DNA from: Candidatus Zhuqueibacterota bacterium | GTDB lineage: Bacteria > Zhuqueibacterota > Zhuqueibacteria > Oceanimicrobiales > Oceanimicrobiaceae | Reading direction: 5' to 3' | Length of the DNA stretch: 48,539 nucleotides | Assembly: GCA_029262055.1 (NCBI GenBank) | Contig: JAJDAD010000074.1 | Location: 1 to 48,539, forward strand | Part shown: piece after piece, positions 1 through 8,144 of the stretch | How positions within the stretch are numbered: the first letter of the stretch is position 1 | Layout: every line of letters begins with the position of its first letter | Made by a program: the position numbers and the translations under genes | The notes under the pieces: generated by a model | The model's database searches: none | What the model saw: only the letters and a program-made list of their open reading frames with translations | Told to the model about the DNA's origin: nothing

Positions 1-1
1 T

Positions 2-982
2 TTTGACGGCGCGAACTGGAGTTCATCGGGTGATGAGGACCGCGTGGGCATTATTTGGGATATGGGCTTGAATGGCGCCGATGGCGCAGCCTGTGCTACC
101 ATGTGCCATCAAGGTACGGAAATGCGTACCCAGAGTGGGAAGGTCGACGTCTGGCACTGGAAGGCAGCCCGAACCAACCCGTTGGGATTTGCGGATGATA
201 AGTGGTGGGATACCGCTGGCCGCCATGGGGATGCAGGCAGCGGGTTTGATGCGAGAAATTCGGCCCAAGGTTCCGGGTTTCCCAGTTTTATGGCGGTTGG
301 CGATCCCGGGGGCAATGTGACGTCCTTGATGAGCGACCAGGCGACTCTGAACGGATTTGACCCGTTCAGCTTGGGCCTCGGAACGGCGGATATCGCGGTA
401 GAGTTTGACAGTACTACAGCCTTTTCAACAGGAGCCGTGATCCCTGGCCGGATATTGAGCCTTCCAACAGGAAATCGAGCCTCAGTTGAATCAGCTGGAA
501 AATATGACAACGGTACTTGGACAGTGGAATTTCGGCGGACCATCAAAAGCGATGCCGATGACTTCCGGATTATCTCTCAGGGGTCTGTGGATTTCACCGC
601 AGAGATTTTCGACAACGAAGGCTCTGGCCATCCGGGAGATGGCTTCGACACGACCGTATACACTTTGAATTTTCCATTGGTCACTGGCGTTGCTTCTAAT
701 TCTGACAATCAGTTACCGAAAAACTATGCCTTGCATCAGAATTTCCCCAATCCGTTCAATCCGTCCACAAGCATTACATTCAATGTTGTGCAAGCGGGAA
801 GGGTTGTGTTAAAGCTCTATAATCTGTTGGGTCAGGAGGTTCTGACGCTTTTTGATGGGAATCTCGAAGTCGGTAAGCACAGAGTAAGTCTTGACGCTTC
901 GGCTTTGAGCGCAGGCATTTACATCTACAGGATTTCCGTCAACGGCTTCACAGACGCAAAGAAGATGGCTTTTATCAAGTAG
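2..982 (+). CDS. Ethylbenzene dehydrogenase-related heme protein with type IX sorting tail (5' truncated by window edge)
   Basis: The reading frame is open from base 2, so the gene starts upstream of the window; the GTG at 44 is not a convincing start because homology to the gene at 6182 continues to its left (FDGANW... matches FDGTNW...). It contains a CX3CH motif (CATMCH) followed by the conserved stretch VDVWHWKAAR seen in its paralogue. The last ~80 residues carry a type IX-like sorting domain (NFPNPFNP, then GIYIYRI and KKMAFIK). Family knowledge: these EB_dh / DMSO-dehydrogenase-gamma-like proteins bind one heme and shuttle electrons outside the inner membrane. Inference: a secreted or surface-attached electron carrier serving the adjacent bc operon. 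It ends just before a strong terminator. Confidence 0.85.
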   Translation, partial: FDGANWSSSGDEDRVGIIWDMGLNGADGAACATMCHQGTEMRTQSGKVDVWHWKAARTNPLGFADDKWWDTAGRHGDAGSGFDARNSAQGSGFPSFMAVGDPGGNVTSLMSDQATLNGFDPFSLGLGTADIAVEFDSTTAFSTGAVIPGRILSLPTGNRASVESAGKYDNGTWTVEFRRTIKSDADDFRIISQGSVDFTAEIFDNEGSGHPGDGFDTTVYTLNFPLVTGVASNSDNQLPKNYALHQNFPNPFNPSTSITFNVVQAGRVVLKLYNLLGQEVLTLFDGNLEVGKHRVSLDASALSAGIYIYRISVNGFTDAKKMAFIK

Positions 983-1048
983 GGAACCACCAATCAGATA
1001 GGAGCCGGTAATGGTTGTTTACGTTGGACTACCTTGAAACCAACAAAA

Positions 1049-1084
1049 GTTAGCCGCCATATGTGCGGCGGCTAACTCTTTTTA
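1049..1084 (+). terminator. Rho-independent terminator after first heme-protein gene
   Basis: A perfect 11-bp stem (AGTTAGCCGCC at 1049-1059 with GGCGGCTAACT at 1067-1077) encloses a 7-nt loop and is followed by CTTTTTAA. It separates the secreted heme protein from the bc operon that starts at 1152. Confidence 0.9.
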
Positions 1085-1151
1085 ACCTGGTACGTGGAGT
1101 GTGGTACATACGATTTTTCCTCAAGAGCGGCGAAGCTGAGCATGAGAAAAG

Positions 1152-3074
1152 ATGAAGTATAAAGTAAATGTACCGGATCTGTTGTGGTATAGGACAAATA
1201 TTTTATGCATGGAGGCTTGCCCGGTTCACACTGATTCCGGTAAATATGTCCAACTCATAGGACAAGGAGATGACCGGGAGGCCTATTTGGTTGCGCGTTC
1301 CTCCAATCCTTTTGCCTCTGTGTGCGGCCGCATTTGCGCCGCTCCGTGTGAAGATGCGTGTCGTAGAGGAAAAATCGATGAGCCGATAACTATCAGATCG
1401 TTGAAAAGATTCATTACTGAAAAATATGGCAATGAATCGGATTTGGCTCATACGCAAGAATTGCTCACCGAAGGAAAGAAAGCGCCGCAAGGGTCCTGGT
1501 GGCCTCTCCATGTGCCATCAGTCATAAAAAAAGCGGAAACTACCGGAAAAAAAGTCGCGGTTATTGGCGGCGGGCCATCGGGCTTGGGGTGCGCACATGA
1601 TTTGGCATTGCGGGGATTTCAGGCAACCATTTTTGAAGCCTCTAATACGCTTGGCGGTATGCCCAAAACCGCTATTCCGGAGTATAGGCTTCCGAAAGAT
1701 GTGTTGCGAAAAGAAGCGGAATTTGTCCTTTCTTTGGGCGTTCAAATCAAATTCAATTCACCTCTTACCACGGATTTTGGCCTGGCTGAATTAAAGGATG
1801 CTGGGTTTGAGGCCGTGTTTATTTCGGTTGGAGCCCAGCAGAGCCGTAGCCTTCCCATGGAGGGGACGGAGTTAGACGGGGTTCTCAACGCCATTGATTA
1901 TCTCCTGAATGTCAATCAGGGCTACAAAGTCGACCTAGGGCGAAAGACCGTGGTCATCGGCGGCGGTTTAGTGGCGCTGGATTCAGCTCGGACCGCCTTG
2001 AGAGAAGTTCTGGCTACGGTTTCCGATTCGGAAGCGGCGAAGCTGGCCATCGACATATCCGCGGAAGCTGGAATGATGATGACCGCAGTCGATGTCGCCC
2101 GCACAGCCTTAAGAAGAGGGACCTTAGAAGTTGACGTAGCCAGCCTTGAGTCATTTGCGGAGATGCCGGCTACCCAGACAACTCAAGGAAAAGAAGAATT
2201 TGAAGAATCCCAGAGAGAGGGGATTACCTTTCATCCTTCGCGGGGGCCAAAACGAATCATCGGCGAGAATGGAAAAGTCAAGGGGGTCGAATTCCTGAAG
2301 GTCAGAAGAGTTTTTGATGACCAGGGACGATTCAGTCCTGAACTGGAGCCGGGCACTGAAGAAGTTATTGCAGCCGACTCTGTCATCTTAGCCATAGGTC
2401 AAAGGCCCGATCTTTCCTTCATCAATCCGGAAGATAATGTGGAAATAACTCCCTGGGGTACGATCAAGGTGGATCCGCAGACTCTGGCCACGACTCGGGA
2501 GGATGTGTTTGCAGGCGGCGATTCGGCATTCGGGGCAAGAATTCTTATCGAGGGAGTGGCTAACGGGAAATTAGCGGCGCAATCGATTGACAATTATTTG
2601 AGCAAAAGAGACAGATCAGCAAAAAGGTGCTCTGTTGCCATTGAAGTGCTTTCACCGGAGCTCTATGAGAAGCCCACGGAATATGAAATAGAGGAAAGAA
2701 AGACACCTTCTAAGATTGCTATTGACCGCCGCACCGGGGTCAATGAAGTAGAGCTTGCCTTTGATGAAAAGGAGGCTCGAATTCAGGCGCAGCGCTGCCT
2801 GGTCTGTCATATCAATACGATTTATGATTCCGGAGTGTGTATTCTGTGCGGCGCTTGTGTTGACCATTGTCCGCAAGATTGCTTAAAGCTGGTCCCATAC
2901 TCCGAGATTGAATTGGAGCAAAAAGGGATTATTGGTGACAAGCTTGACAATGAGAAGCAAGTGTTGACGGCGATGATTAAGGATGAAGTTGTATGCATTC
3001 GTTGCGGCCTCTGTGCCACTGTCTGTCCCACTGGAGCTATGACCATGGAGAGATTCTCTTTTAGAGAGGCGTAA
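1152..3074 (+). CDS. FAD/NAD(P)-dependent Fe-S oxidoreductase (GltD-like) of a bc-complex operon
   Basis: 640 aa. The N-terminus has the cysteine-rich Fe-S region of GltD-like proteins (CMEACPVHTDSGKY, then CGRICAAPCEDACRRG). Next comes a first Rossmann fold (VAVIGGGPSGLGCA, ~residue 137), a second one (VVIGGGLVALDSARTA, ~265) and an FAD-site motif (VFAGGD). The C-terminus carries two 4Fe-4S sites (CILCGACVDHCP and CIRCGLCATVCP). Family knowledge: such proteins move electrons between NAD(P)H and ferredoxin or Fe-S partners. Its stop lies 4 nt before the Rieske gene, so the two are almost certainly co-transcribed. Inference: it couples the Rieske/cytochrome b complex to NAD(P), as proposed for some anammox bc complexes. 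Substrate and direction cannot be read from sequence. Confidence 0.88.
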   Translation: MKYKVNVPDLLWYRTNILCMEACPVHTDSGKYVQLIGQGDDREAYLVARSSNPFASVCGRICAAPCEDACRRGKIDEPITIRSLKRFITEKYGNESDLAHTQELLTEGKKAPQGSWWPLHVPSVIKKAETTGKKVAVIGGGPSGLGCAHDLALRGFQATIFEASNTLGGMPKTAIPEYRLPKDVLRKEAEFVLSLGVQIKFNSPLTTDFGLAELKDAGFEAVFISVGAQQSRSLPMEGTELDGVLNAIDYLLNVNQGYKVDLGRKTVVIGGGLVALDSARTALREVLATVSDSEAAKLAIDISAEAGMMMTAVDVARTALRRGTLEVDVASLESFAEMPATQTTQGKEEFEESQREGITFHPSRGPKRIIGENGKVKGVEFLKVRRVFDDQGRFSPELEPGTEEVIAADSVILAIGQRPDLSFINPEDNVEITPWGTIKVDPQTLATTREDVFAGGDSAFGARILIEGVANGKLAAQSIDNYLSKRDRSAKRCSVAIEVLSPELYEKPTEYEIEERKTPSKIAIDRRTGVNEVELAFDEKEARIQAQRCLVCHINTIYDSGVCILCGACVDHCPQDCLKLVPYSEIELEQKGIIGDKLDNEKQVLTAMIKDEVVCIRCGLCATVCPTGAMTMERFSFREA

Positions 3075-3078
3075 AGAG

Positions 3079-3543
3079 ATGAGCGAAAAAGAGGACAAAG
3101 TACCGAGGAGGTTTTTCCTTGAAGTTTTCGGCAAAGTGGCCGTGGTAGTTGCTTTGTTTGCGGAAGCTTTTGGAGCGTTAAAAGCCTTCATTCCGCAAGT
3201 TCTTTACGAGCCGCCATCCAAGTTTAAGATTGGTAAGCCGGATGATTTTCCCGAGGGGATCACATTCTTACCGGAGCATAAGCTGTACATTTTTAGAAGC
3301 GGGAGAGGGTTTCATGTGGTCTCCGCGATATGTACACATCTAAAATGTGTGACCGATTGGAACTCGTCTCAGCGGGAATTCTACTGCTCTTGTCATGGCA
3401 GTGTATTTTCAGAAAATGGCGCAAATGCAGAGGGGCCTGCTCCAAGGCCGTTGTCCTGGCATCCTTTATCCTTTGCTCCTGACGGCAACTTTGTCGTCGA
3501 CACGGGCAAGAAAGTCGAACGATACTATAAATTCACCATTTGA
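3079..3543 (+). CDS. Rieske [2Fe-2S] protein
   Basis: 154 aa. The N-terminus has a twin-arginine-like segment (VPRRFFLEVFGKVAV) running into one membrane anchor, as in Rieske proteins translocated by Tat. The cluster motifs are CTHLKC (~residues 95-100) and CSCHGSVF (~113-120), giving the expected Cys-His/Cys-His ligand set plus the disulfide cysteines. Its last 4 nt overlap the cytochrome b start (3540), consistent with translational coupling. Role: it accepts an electron from quinol in the bc complex and hands it to a cytochrome c, most likely the pentaheme protein encoded downstream. Confidence 0.95.
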   Translation: MSEKEDKVPRRFFLEVFGKVAVVVALFAEAFGALKAFIPQVLYEPPSKFKIGKPDDFPEGITFLPEHKLYIFRSGRGFHVVSAICTHLKCVTDWNSSQREFYCSCHGSVFSENGANAEGPAPRPLSWHPLSFAPDGNFVVDTGKKVERYYKFTI

Positions 3544-4856
3544 AATCTCTGAATATGAAAGAACGGCTCTTATTACTCTGGCGAAACCTGACCTGGACCT
3601 GGGCTCCCGATTCAAACCGGCAGGCCAGCGAAGCAGTTGTCAAGAACTTCTGGCTGCATTGGTTTCCTTCGCGCATATCGTTGCGTGGTTTGGGCTGGGG
3701 ATTCTCTTTTTGGCTGGGCACCATTTCTGCTTGCTTGTTTGTTATCCTGGCGCTGACGGGACTGTTGTTGCTGTTTGTTTACATCCCTTCCATCCGGGAT
3801 GCTTACTGGAGCATGAAGGACATCGACAATGTCGTGGTTTTTGGCTGGCTTCTCCGGTCGCAGCATCGCTGGGCGGCGCAGCTTATGGTTGCGGTTGTCT
3901 TCTTCCACCTGGTACGAGTGTTTTTCACCGCAGCCTATCGTGATCAGCGAGTATGGAATTGGTATATCGGAATCGCGCTTTTTGTTCTGACCATTTTCCT
4001 TTCGTTTTCAGGCTATGTTCTCCCCTGGGATCAGCTAGCCTATTGGGCCTTGACCATCGCCACCGGTATTGCCGCTGAGCTTCCTTTTTTCGGCGAGGAC
4101 ATTCGATTCGCGTTGCTTGGTGGGAATATTTTGGGACAGAGCAGCCTTATCCGGTTCTTCGTTCTTCACAATTTCTTTCTGCCTGCCCTGGTCGTCATTC
4201 TATTCGCACTGCACATGTGGCGTATTCGAAAGGACGGCGGCCTGGCATGCATGGACCGGTTGATACACGAAACCAAATCAAAGAAAATTCCGGTGAGCCC
4301 GACCAAGACCTATTCTTTGCTGGGCGTAACCGAAGGCACAACCATCCAGGCCGCGACCACGGAAATACTGGATGAGAGCAACTCTGTTCGTACCTCTCCC
4401 AACCTAACGCGCAGAATTGCCCTGGTTCTTTTGGTCACCACCATTGCCACCCTGGTTCTGGCGCTGGCTTTCCCCGTGGGATTAGAAGAACCGGCCAATC
4501 CTGCGGTGACCCCAATTCCCGCGAAAGCGCCCTGGTATTTTCTCTGGCTGCAAGAATTGACCGCAATAACCACGATTAAGATAGGCGGAAAAAGCATAAG
4601 CGGCGGTCTGATCGGCGGCATTATTATTCCGGGAATTCTCGGTCTTCTGGCTGTTGTCTGGCCATTCCTGGACAGGAGTCCGAAAGAGGCCATCGGTGTA
4701 TGGTTTCATAAGACGCGAAATACCCAAAACATAGTTTTCACCATTATCTGTCTGGCCGTTATAAGCTTGATCATCATTGGGGTTTACATGAGAGGCCCCT
4801 ACTGGAAATTTTATTGGCCGTGGCAATCATGGCCCGAAATGCCAACGTTGTTTTAG
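3540..4856 (+). CDS. Cytochrome b of a bc/b6f-type complex
   Basis: 438 aa, hydrophobic, with the b-type and subunit-IV-type halves fused in one chain. Heme-ligand histidines sit in SQHRWAAQLMVAVVFFHLV (HX13H) and HNFFLPALVVILFALHMW (HX14H); the unequal spacing is b6-like. The quinol-site PEWY motif appears as APWYF in PIPAKAPWYFLWLQE, so the usual glutamate is absent. A ~45-residue hydrophilic linker (around KSKKIPVSPTK) joins the two halves. The start overlaps the Rieske stop and the end lies 12 nt before the pentaheme cytochrome. Role: transmembrane quinol oxidation with transfer to both low-potential hemes and the Rieske cluster. Confidence 0.95.
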   Translation: MKSLNMKERLLLLWRNLTWTWAPDSNRQASEAVVKNFWLHWFPSRISLRGLGWGFSFWLGTISACLFVILALTGLLLLFVYIPSIRDAYWSMKDIDNVVVFGWLLRSQHRWAAQLMVAVVFFHLVRVFFTAAYRDQRVWNWYIGIALFVLTIFLSFSGYVLPWDQLAYWALTIATGIAAELPFFGEDIRFALLGGNILGQSSLIRFFVLHNFFLPALVVILFALHMWRIRKDGGLACMDRLIHETKSKKIPVSPTKTYSLLGVTEGTTIQAATTEILDESNSVRTSPNLTRRIALVLLVTTIATLVLALAFPVGLEEPANPAVTPIPAKAPWYFLWLQELTAITTIKIGGKSISGGLIGGIIIPGILGLLAVVWPFLDRSPKEAIGVWFHKTRNTQNIVFTIICLAVISLIIIGVYMRGPYWKFYWPWQSWPEMPTLF

Positions 4857-4868
4857 GAAGGCAGTGGT

Positions 4869-6080
4869 TTGCAAAAGAAGAATAATTTTAACCCTCTCGT
4901 AGATTTTTATTGGCTTTTCCTGGCCTCTGTTCTGCTATTTGGCCTGGTTCTAATGGCTTTCTACCAGCAGGCGAATCCGGAGTGGATACAGTATCAACGG
5001 GATTTCAAAGAATATCTCGAAGAAAACATGGGTCCCGAATCCGCCGCAGCTTTTGAGTCTTCTGTAAAACAGATCTGGTTGCCTGAGCTGGGGGGCGTCG
5101 ATCGCTGCATTAGCTGCCACTTGGGATACGACAATCCGAACCTGGTTGACGCCGCGGAGCCGTTTTCGGCCCACCCTGATATTGCGCCCCATTCCATCCC
5201 GACCATGGGCTGTACTATTTGCCATGGCGGACAGGGATATGCCCTGAAGAAAAAAGATGCACACGGAGAAGTAGAGCATTGGGAGGAACCCCTACTGGGG
5301 CGCAAGCTGGCCCAGAAATATGGTTTTAGTAACCCAAATGCTTTGATCGAAATCAAATGCAATATCTGCCATCGCCGCGATGAAGACACGCCCGGCCTGG
5401 AGAGGATAAATATTTCCAGGAAGCTCCTTACGCAAAAGCGAAAATGCCAAACCTGCCACATCATAGATGGAGTTGGAGGCAAAACGGGACCCGATTTGAC
5501 ATTTGTTGGAGACAAGCATGCGGAGCGGTTTGATTTCTCCAAAATCAAAGAGAGGATGCTGGAGAGCGGCCGGCCATTGTCCATGCTTAGCTGGCATTTT
5601 GAACATTTCAAAAACCCCAGAGCGGTGGTCGCAGATACGAAAATGCCTTTTGCAAAATACACGGATGAAGAGGCCTGGGCTTTGGCGATGCTAATGATGA
5701 GCTGGAAGAACATCAATTTGCCCATCATGCTTATGCCTAAAAAAAGGAAGGACGAGCCACCTCAGGAAATAACGGTTGCACGGGAAGGACGCCCCCTCTC
5801 GGAATGGGGAAAAGAATTGTTCGAAGAAAAATTCTGTGCTGATTGTCACACAATTGGCGGCGGTGTGGAAGTCGGTCCTGATCTGTTGGATATAACGACG
5901 AGACGGGAAACCGAATGGTTGAAACGAATGATCCGTTTCCCGGAAGAGATGGAAAAAACCGATCCGATAGCCAAAGAGTTGTTCATAGAATTCGAGGAGG
6001 TGGGAATGGTTGTTGAGGATTTGACAGAAGAAGAAGTCGACGCAATGATCAAGTATTTCGAGTCATTTGCCAAGCAGTAG
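4869..6080 (+). CDS. Membrane-anchored pentaheme cytochrome c of the bc operon
   Basis: 403 aa with an uncleaved N-terminal membrane helix (~residues 12-32). Five CXXCH sites are present: CISCH (80), CTICH (115), CNICH (164), CQTCH (193) and CADCH (323). The fourth is followed by a GKTGPDL segment and the fifth by VGPDL, both typical of class I cytochrome c folds, so the protein looks like a multiheme front half plus a mono-heme c domain. The start is TTG, supported by an upstream GGAAGG. Inference: it replaces cytochrome c1 as electron exit of the complex. Confidence 0.92.
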   Translation: MQKKNNFNPLVDFYWLFLASVLLFGLVLMAFYQQANPEWIQYQRDFKEYLEENMGPESAAAFESSVKQIWLPELGGVDRCISCHLGYDNPNLVDAAEPFSAHPDIAPHSIPTMGCTICHGGQGYALKKKDAHGEVEHWEEPLLGRKLAQKYGFSNPNALIEIKCNICHRRDEDTPGLERINISRKLLTQKRKCQTCHIIDGVGGKTGPDLTFVGDKHAERFDFSKIKERMLESGRPLSMLSWHFEHFKNPRAVVADTKMPFAKYTDEEAWALAMLMMSWKNINLPIMLMPKKRKDEPPQEITVAREGRPLSEWGKELFEEKFCADCHTIGGGVEVGPDLLDITTRRETEWLKRMIRFPEEMEKTDPIAKELFIEFEEVGMVVEDLTEEEVDAMIKYFESFAKQ

Positions 6081-6181
6081 AAGAAAACACCTATAGAATG
6101 AAGGAGGTGGCTATCAGGGATAAATGACCCAGAGTTGAACTTTGTTGACCATTTAATTTACACACAAGGGGAGGTAGGATC

Positions 6182-7495
6182 ATGAAGAATTTGTTAGTAG
6201 TAGGCGTCGTGGGACTGGGGTTAATGCTGGGATTCAATGCCTTTGCGCAAACTACCCTGACTGCAACAGTGGGCACCGCTACTTTGGATGGAGTTGCATC
6301 CTCTGGGGAGTGGACCTCAGATGCTGTTACGACAACCAGAGGTTTGACAATCAAGGCCATGATTGATACCGAGAATCTGTACGTCTTAGCCACCTGGCCG
6401 GATGCAACACGCAGTGTAGCAAAGAATTCCTGGATTTTTGATGGCACTAACTGGAATACGCCAGAGGTTGTCAATAATCAAGGTGGCGATGAGGATCGTG
6501 TCGGTTTCGTTTGGCAAATGAAGGACGAGCAAGGGCAAAGTCTGACCCCTGAGGGAGCAAACTGCACCGCATTTTGCCATTCTCCACAAATGAGAACAAA
6601 TGGCGGCAGAGTGGACGTATGGCACTGGAAAGCAGCCCGTTTTAATCCGGCAGGCTTCACGGATGACAAGTATTGGGATGACTGCGATACCTGTGGAGAT
6701 GGTGGGCGTCATGGTGACGACGGCAGCGGATCGGGTTCGCGGAATAGGAATGACGCCCGAACAGGGCCCAAGTACATGGCAGCCGGGGACCCTGGTGCAA
6801 ATGTAGATTTTTTGGCTGATGATGCGGCAGTCCTTGCTGCGTTTGATCCCTTTGGCGTGATACCTGGCACAGTGGCGGGAAAGGTCGATTTTGATAGCGC
6901 CGCAACCTTTTCTGTCGGGGACATGATTCCAGGCAGAAGGGTACAAATACCTACCGGGAATCGAGCTTCGGTTCTGTCGGCTGGGAAGTGGGCTGATGGG
7001 GCGTGGACAGTGGAGTTCTCCAGAAAGTTGGCTGGCGAAGATGGACCGAGTGGACCGGAGGATTTCGCCGTGGTTCCGGGTGGTTCGGTTGAATTCACCA
7101 CGGATACGATGGACGACGTGGCAGACCATGCGCAGCATCCTTTCACTGGAGGTGCCGCGGATACCAGAGTCTTCACCTTGACGTTTCCATTGGTCACGAG
7201 CGTGGAATCTCACACGGGTAGCCAGATCCCTGAGTCATACGTGCTCAGCCAAAATTTTCCAAACCCGTTCAACCCTGCCACTGCGATAGAATTTGACATG
7301 GTCGAGGCCGGCTGGGTCACATTGAAAATCTACAATCTCATTGGCCAGGAAGTTGCCACTTTGGTTGACGGTAATCGTCATGCCGGCCAGCACAGGGTGG
7401 ATTTTAACGCCTCAAACCTAGGGTCCGGTATCTATGTTTACAGGCTCACGGTCAACGGGTTTACTGACATGAAGAAAATGGCATTCGTCAAGTAG
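6182..7495 (+). CDS. Ethylbenzene dehydrogenase-related heme protein with type IX sorting tail
   Basis: 437 aa, with strong RBS (GGGGAGG) and an N-terminal signal peptide ending near FNAFAQ. A DGxxxSGEW segment (~36-44) opens the EB_dh / CBM9-like beta domain. A CX3CH motif (CTAFCH, residues 128-133) replaces the usual CXXCH. Residues ~355-437 form a type IX-like sorting domain (NFPNPFNPATAIEF ... KKMAFVK). It is a clear paralogue of the protein at the left edge, and the two bracket the bc operon. An extra CDTC pair near residue 164 is not in the paralogue. Role by family: single-heme periplasmic or extracellular electron carrier; the exact partner is unknown. Confidence 0.9.
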   Translation: MKNLLVVGVVGLGLMLGFNAFAQTTLTATVGTATLDGVASSGEWTSDAVTTTRGLTIKAMIDTENLYVLATWPDATRSVAKNSWIFDGTNWNTPEVVNNQGGDEDRVGFVWQMKDEQGQSLTPEGANCTAFCHSPQMRTNGGRVDVWHWKAARFNPAGFTDDKYWDDCDTCGDGGRHGDDGSGSGSRNRNDARTGPKYMAAGDPGANVDFLADDAAVLAAFDPFGVIPGTVAGKVDFDSAATFSVGDMIPGRRVQIPTGNRASVLSAGKWADGAWTVEFSRKLAGEDGPSGPEDFAVVPGGSVEFTTDTMDDVADHAQHPFTGGAADTRVFTLTFPLVTSVESHTGSQIPESYVLSQNFPNPFNPATAIEFDMVEAGWVTLKIYNLIGQEVATLVDGNRHAGQHRVDFNASNLGSGIYVYRLTVNGFTDMKKMAFVK

Positions 7496-7511
7496 GATGC
7501 TGGCCGTTGGT

Positions 7512-7547
7512 GGCGGCTGACACAGCGTGTCGGCCGCCATCATTTTT
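7512..7547 (+). terminator. Rho-independent terminator
   Basis: GGCGGCTGACAC (7512-7523) pairs with GTGTCGGCCGCC (7527-7538) with one G-U pair and a 3-nt loop, followed by ATCATTTTTC. It closes the bc/heme-protein transcription unit before the Qrc-like operon. Confidence 0.88.
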
Positions 7548-7620
7548 CACCCTGAATTGTCGGTAAAATAACCTTCAATGGCGTGTTGTTTTTGGATAAC
7601 CTGGACTACCGCAGAGAGTT

Positions 7621-8121
7621 ATGATGAAAAAAAGTGTTTCTTTCGGTTCTGTTCTTTTGATGGTGCTGGTCCTGGCGGGACTCATGACTGGGGAGTCACC
7701 AGAGACGCAACCCATCGCCTATAATCACTATCTGCATGTGGAAGAGAACGCAATGGAGTGCCGGGACTGCCACATGTATGCGGAGGACAATGCCCGTGCC
7801 TCCATTCCCAATATCGAGGTTTGCCGGGATTGCCATGAGGATGCCATGTCGGACAAGGAGGCAGAAGTGACCCTCATCAATTACATAACGGAAAACACCA
7901 GGATACCTTGGAAGCAAATCTACTCGGTCCCGGATCACGCCTATTTTTCTCACCGTCGTCATGTCAAGCTTGGAGAACTTGACTGTACGGTTTGTCACGG
8001 TGAAGTTGGGAAACTTTCGACCCCGGTTACAGAGCCGTACGTTGAAGTCACGATGGATTGGTGTATGGATTGCCATGAAAGCAGCGGTATATCGATCGAT
8101 TGCTCTGCCTGTCATAGATGA
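7621..8121 (+). CDS. Pentaheme cytochrome c (QrcA/c7-like), first gene of a quinone-linked complex
   Basis: 166 aa with an N-terminal hydrophobic export signal (~residues 5-24). It has five CXXCH motifs: CRDCH (47), CRDCH (68), CTVCH (122), CMDCH (148) and CSACH (161). Extra histidines, as in YNHYLHV and YFSHRRHV, can provide bis-His ligation as in cytochrome c3/c7 folds. It is followed by a Tat molybdopterin-fold protein, a ferredoxin-like subunit and NrfD. That order matches the Qrc complex of sulfate reducers and is close to alternative complex III. Role by context: electron exchange between the periplasmic cytochrome pool and the membrane complex. Confidence 0.9.
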   Translation: MMKKSVSFGSVLLMVLVLAGLMTGESPETQPIAYNHYLHVEENAMECRDCHMYAEDNARASIPNIEVCRDCHEDAMSDKEAEVTLINYITENTRIPWKQIYSVPDHAYFSHRRHVKLGELDCTVCHGEVGKLSTPVTEPYVEVTMDWCMDCHESSGISIDCSACHR

Positions 8122-8144
8122 ATATTCCGTAGAGGAGCGTCTGC

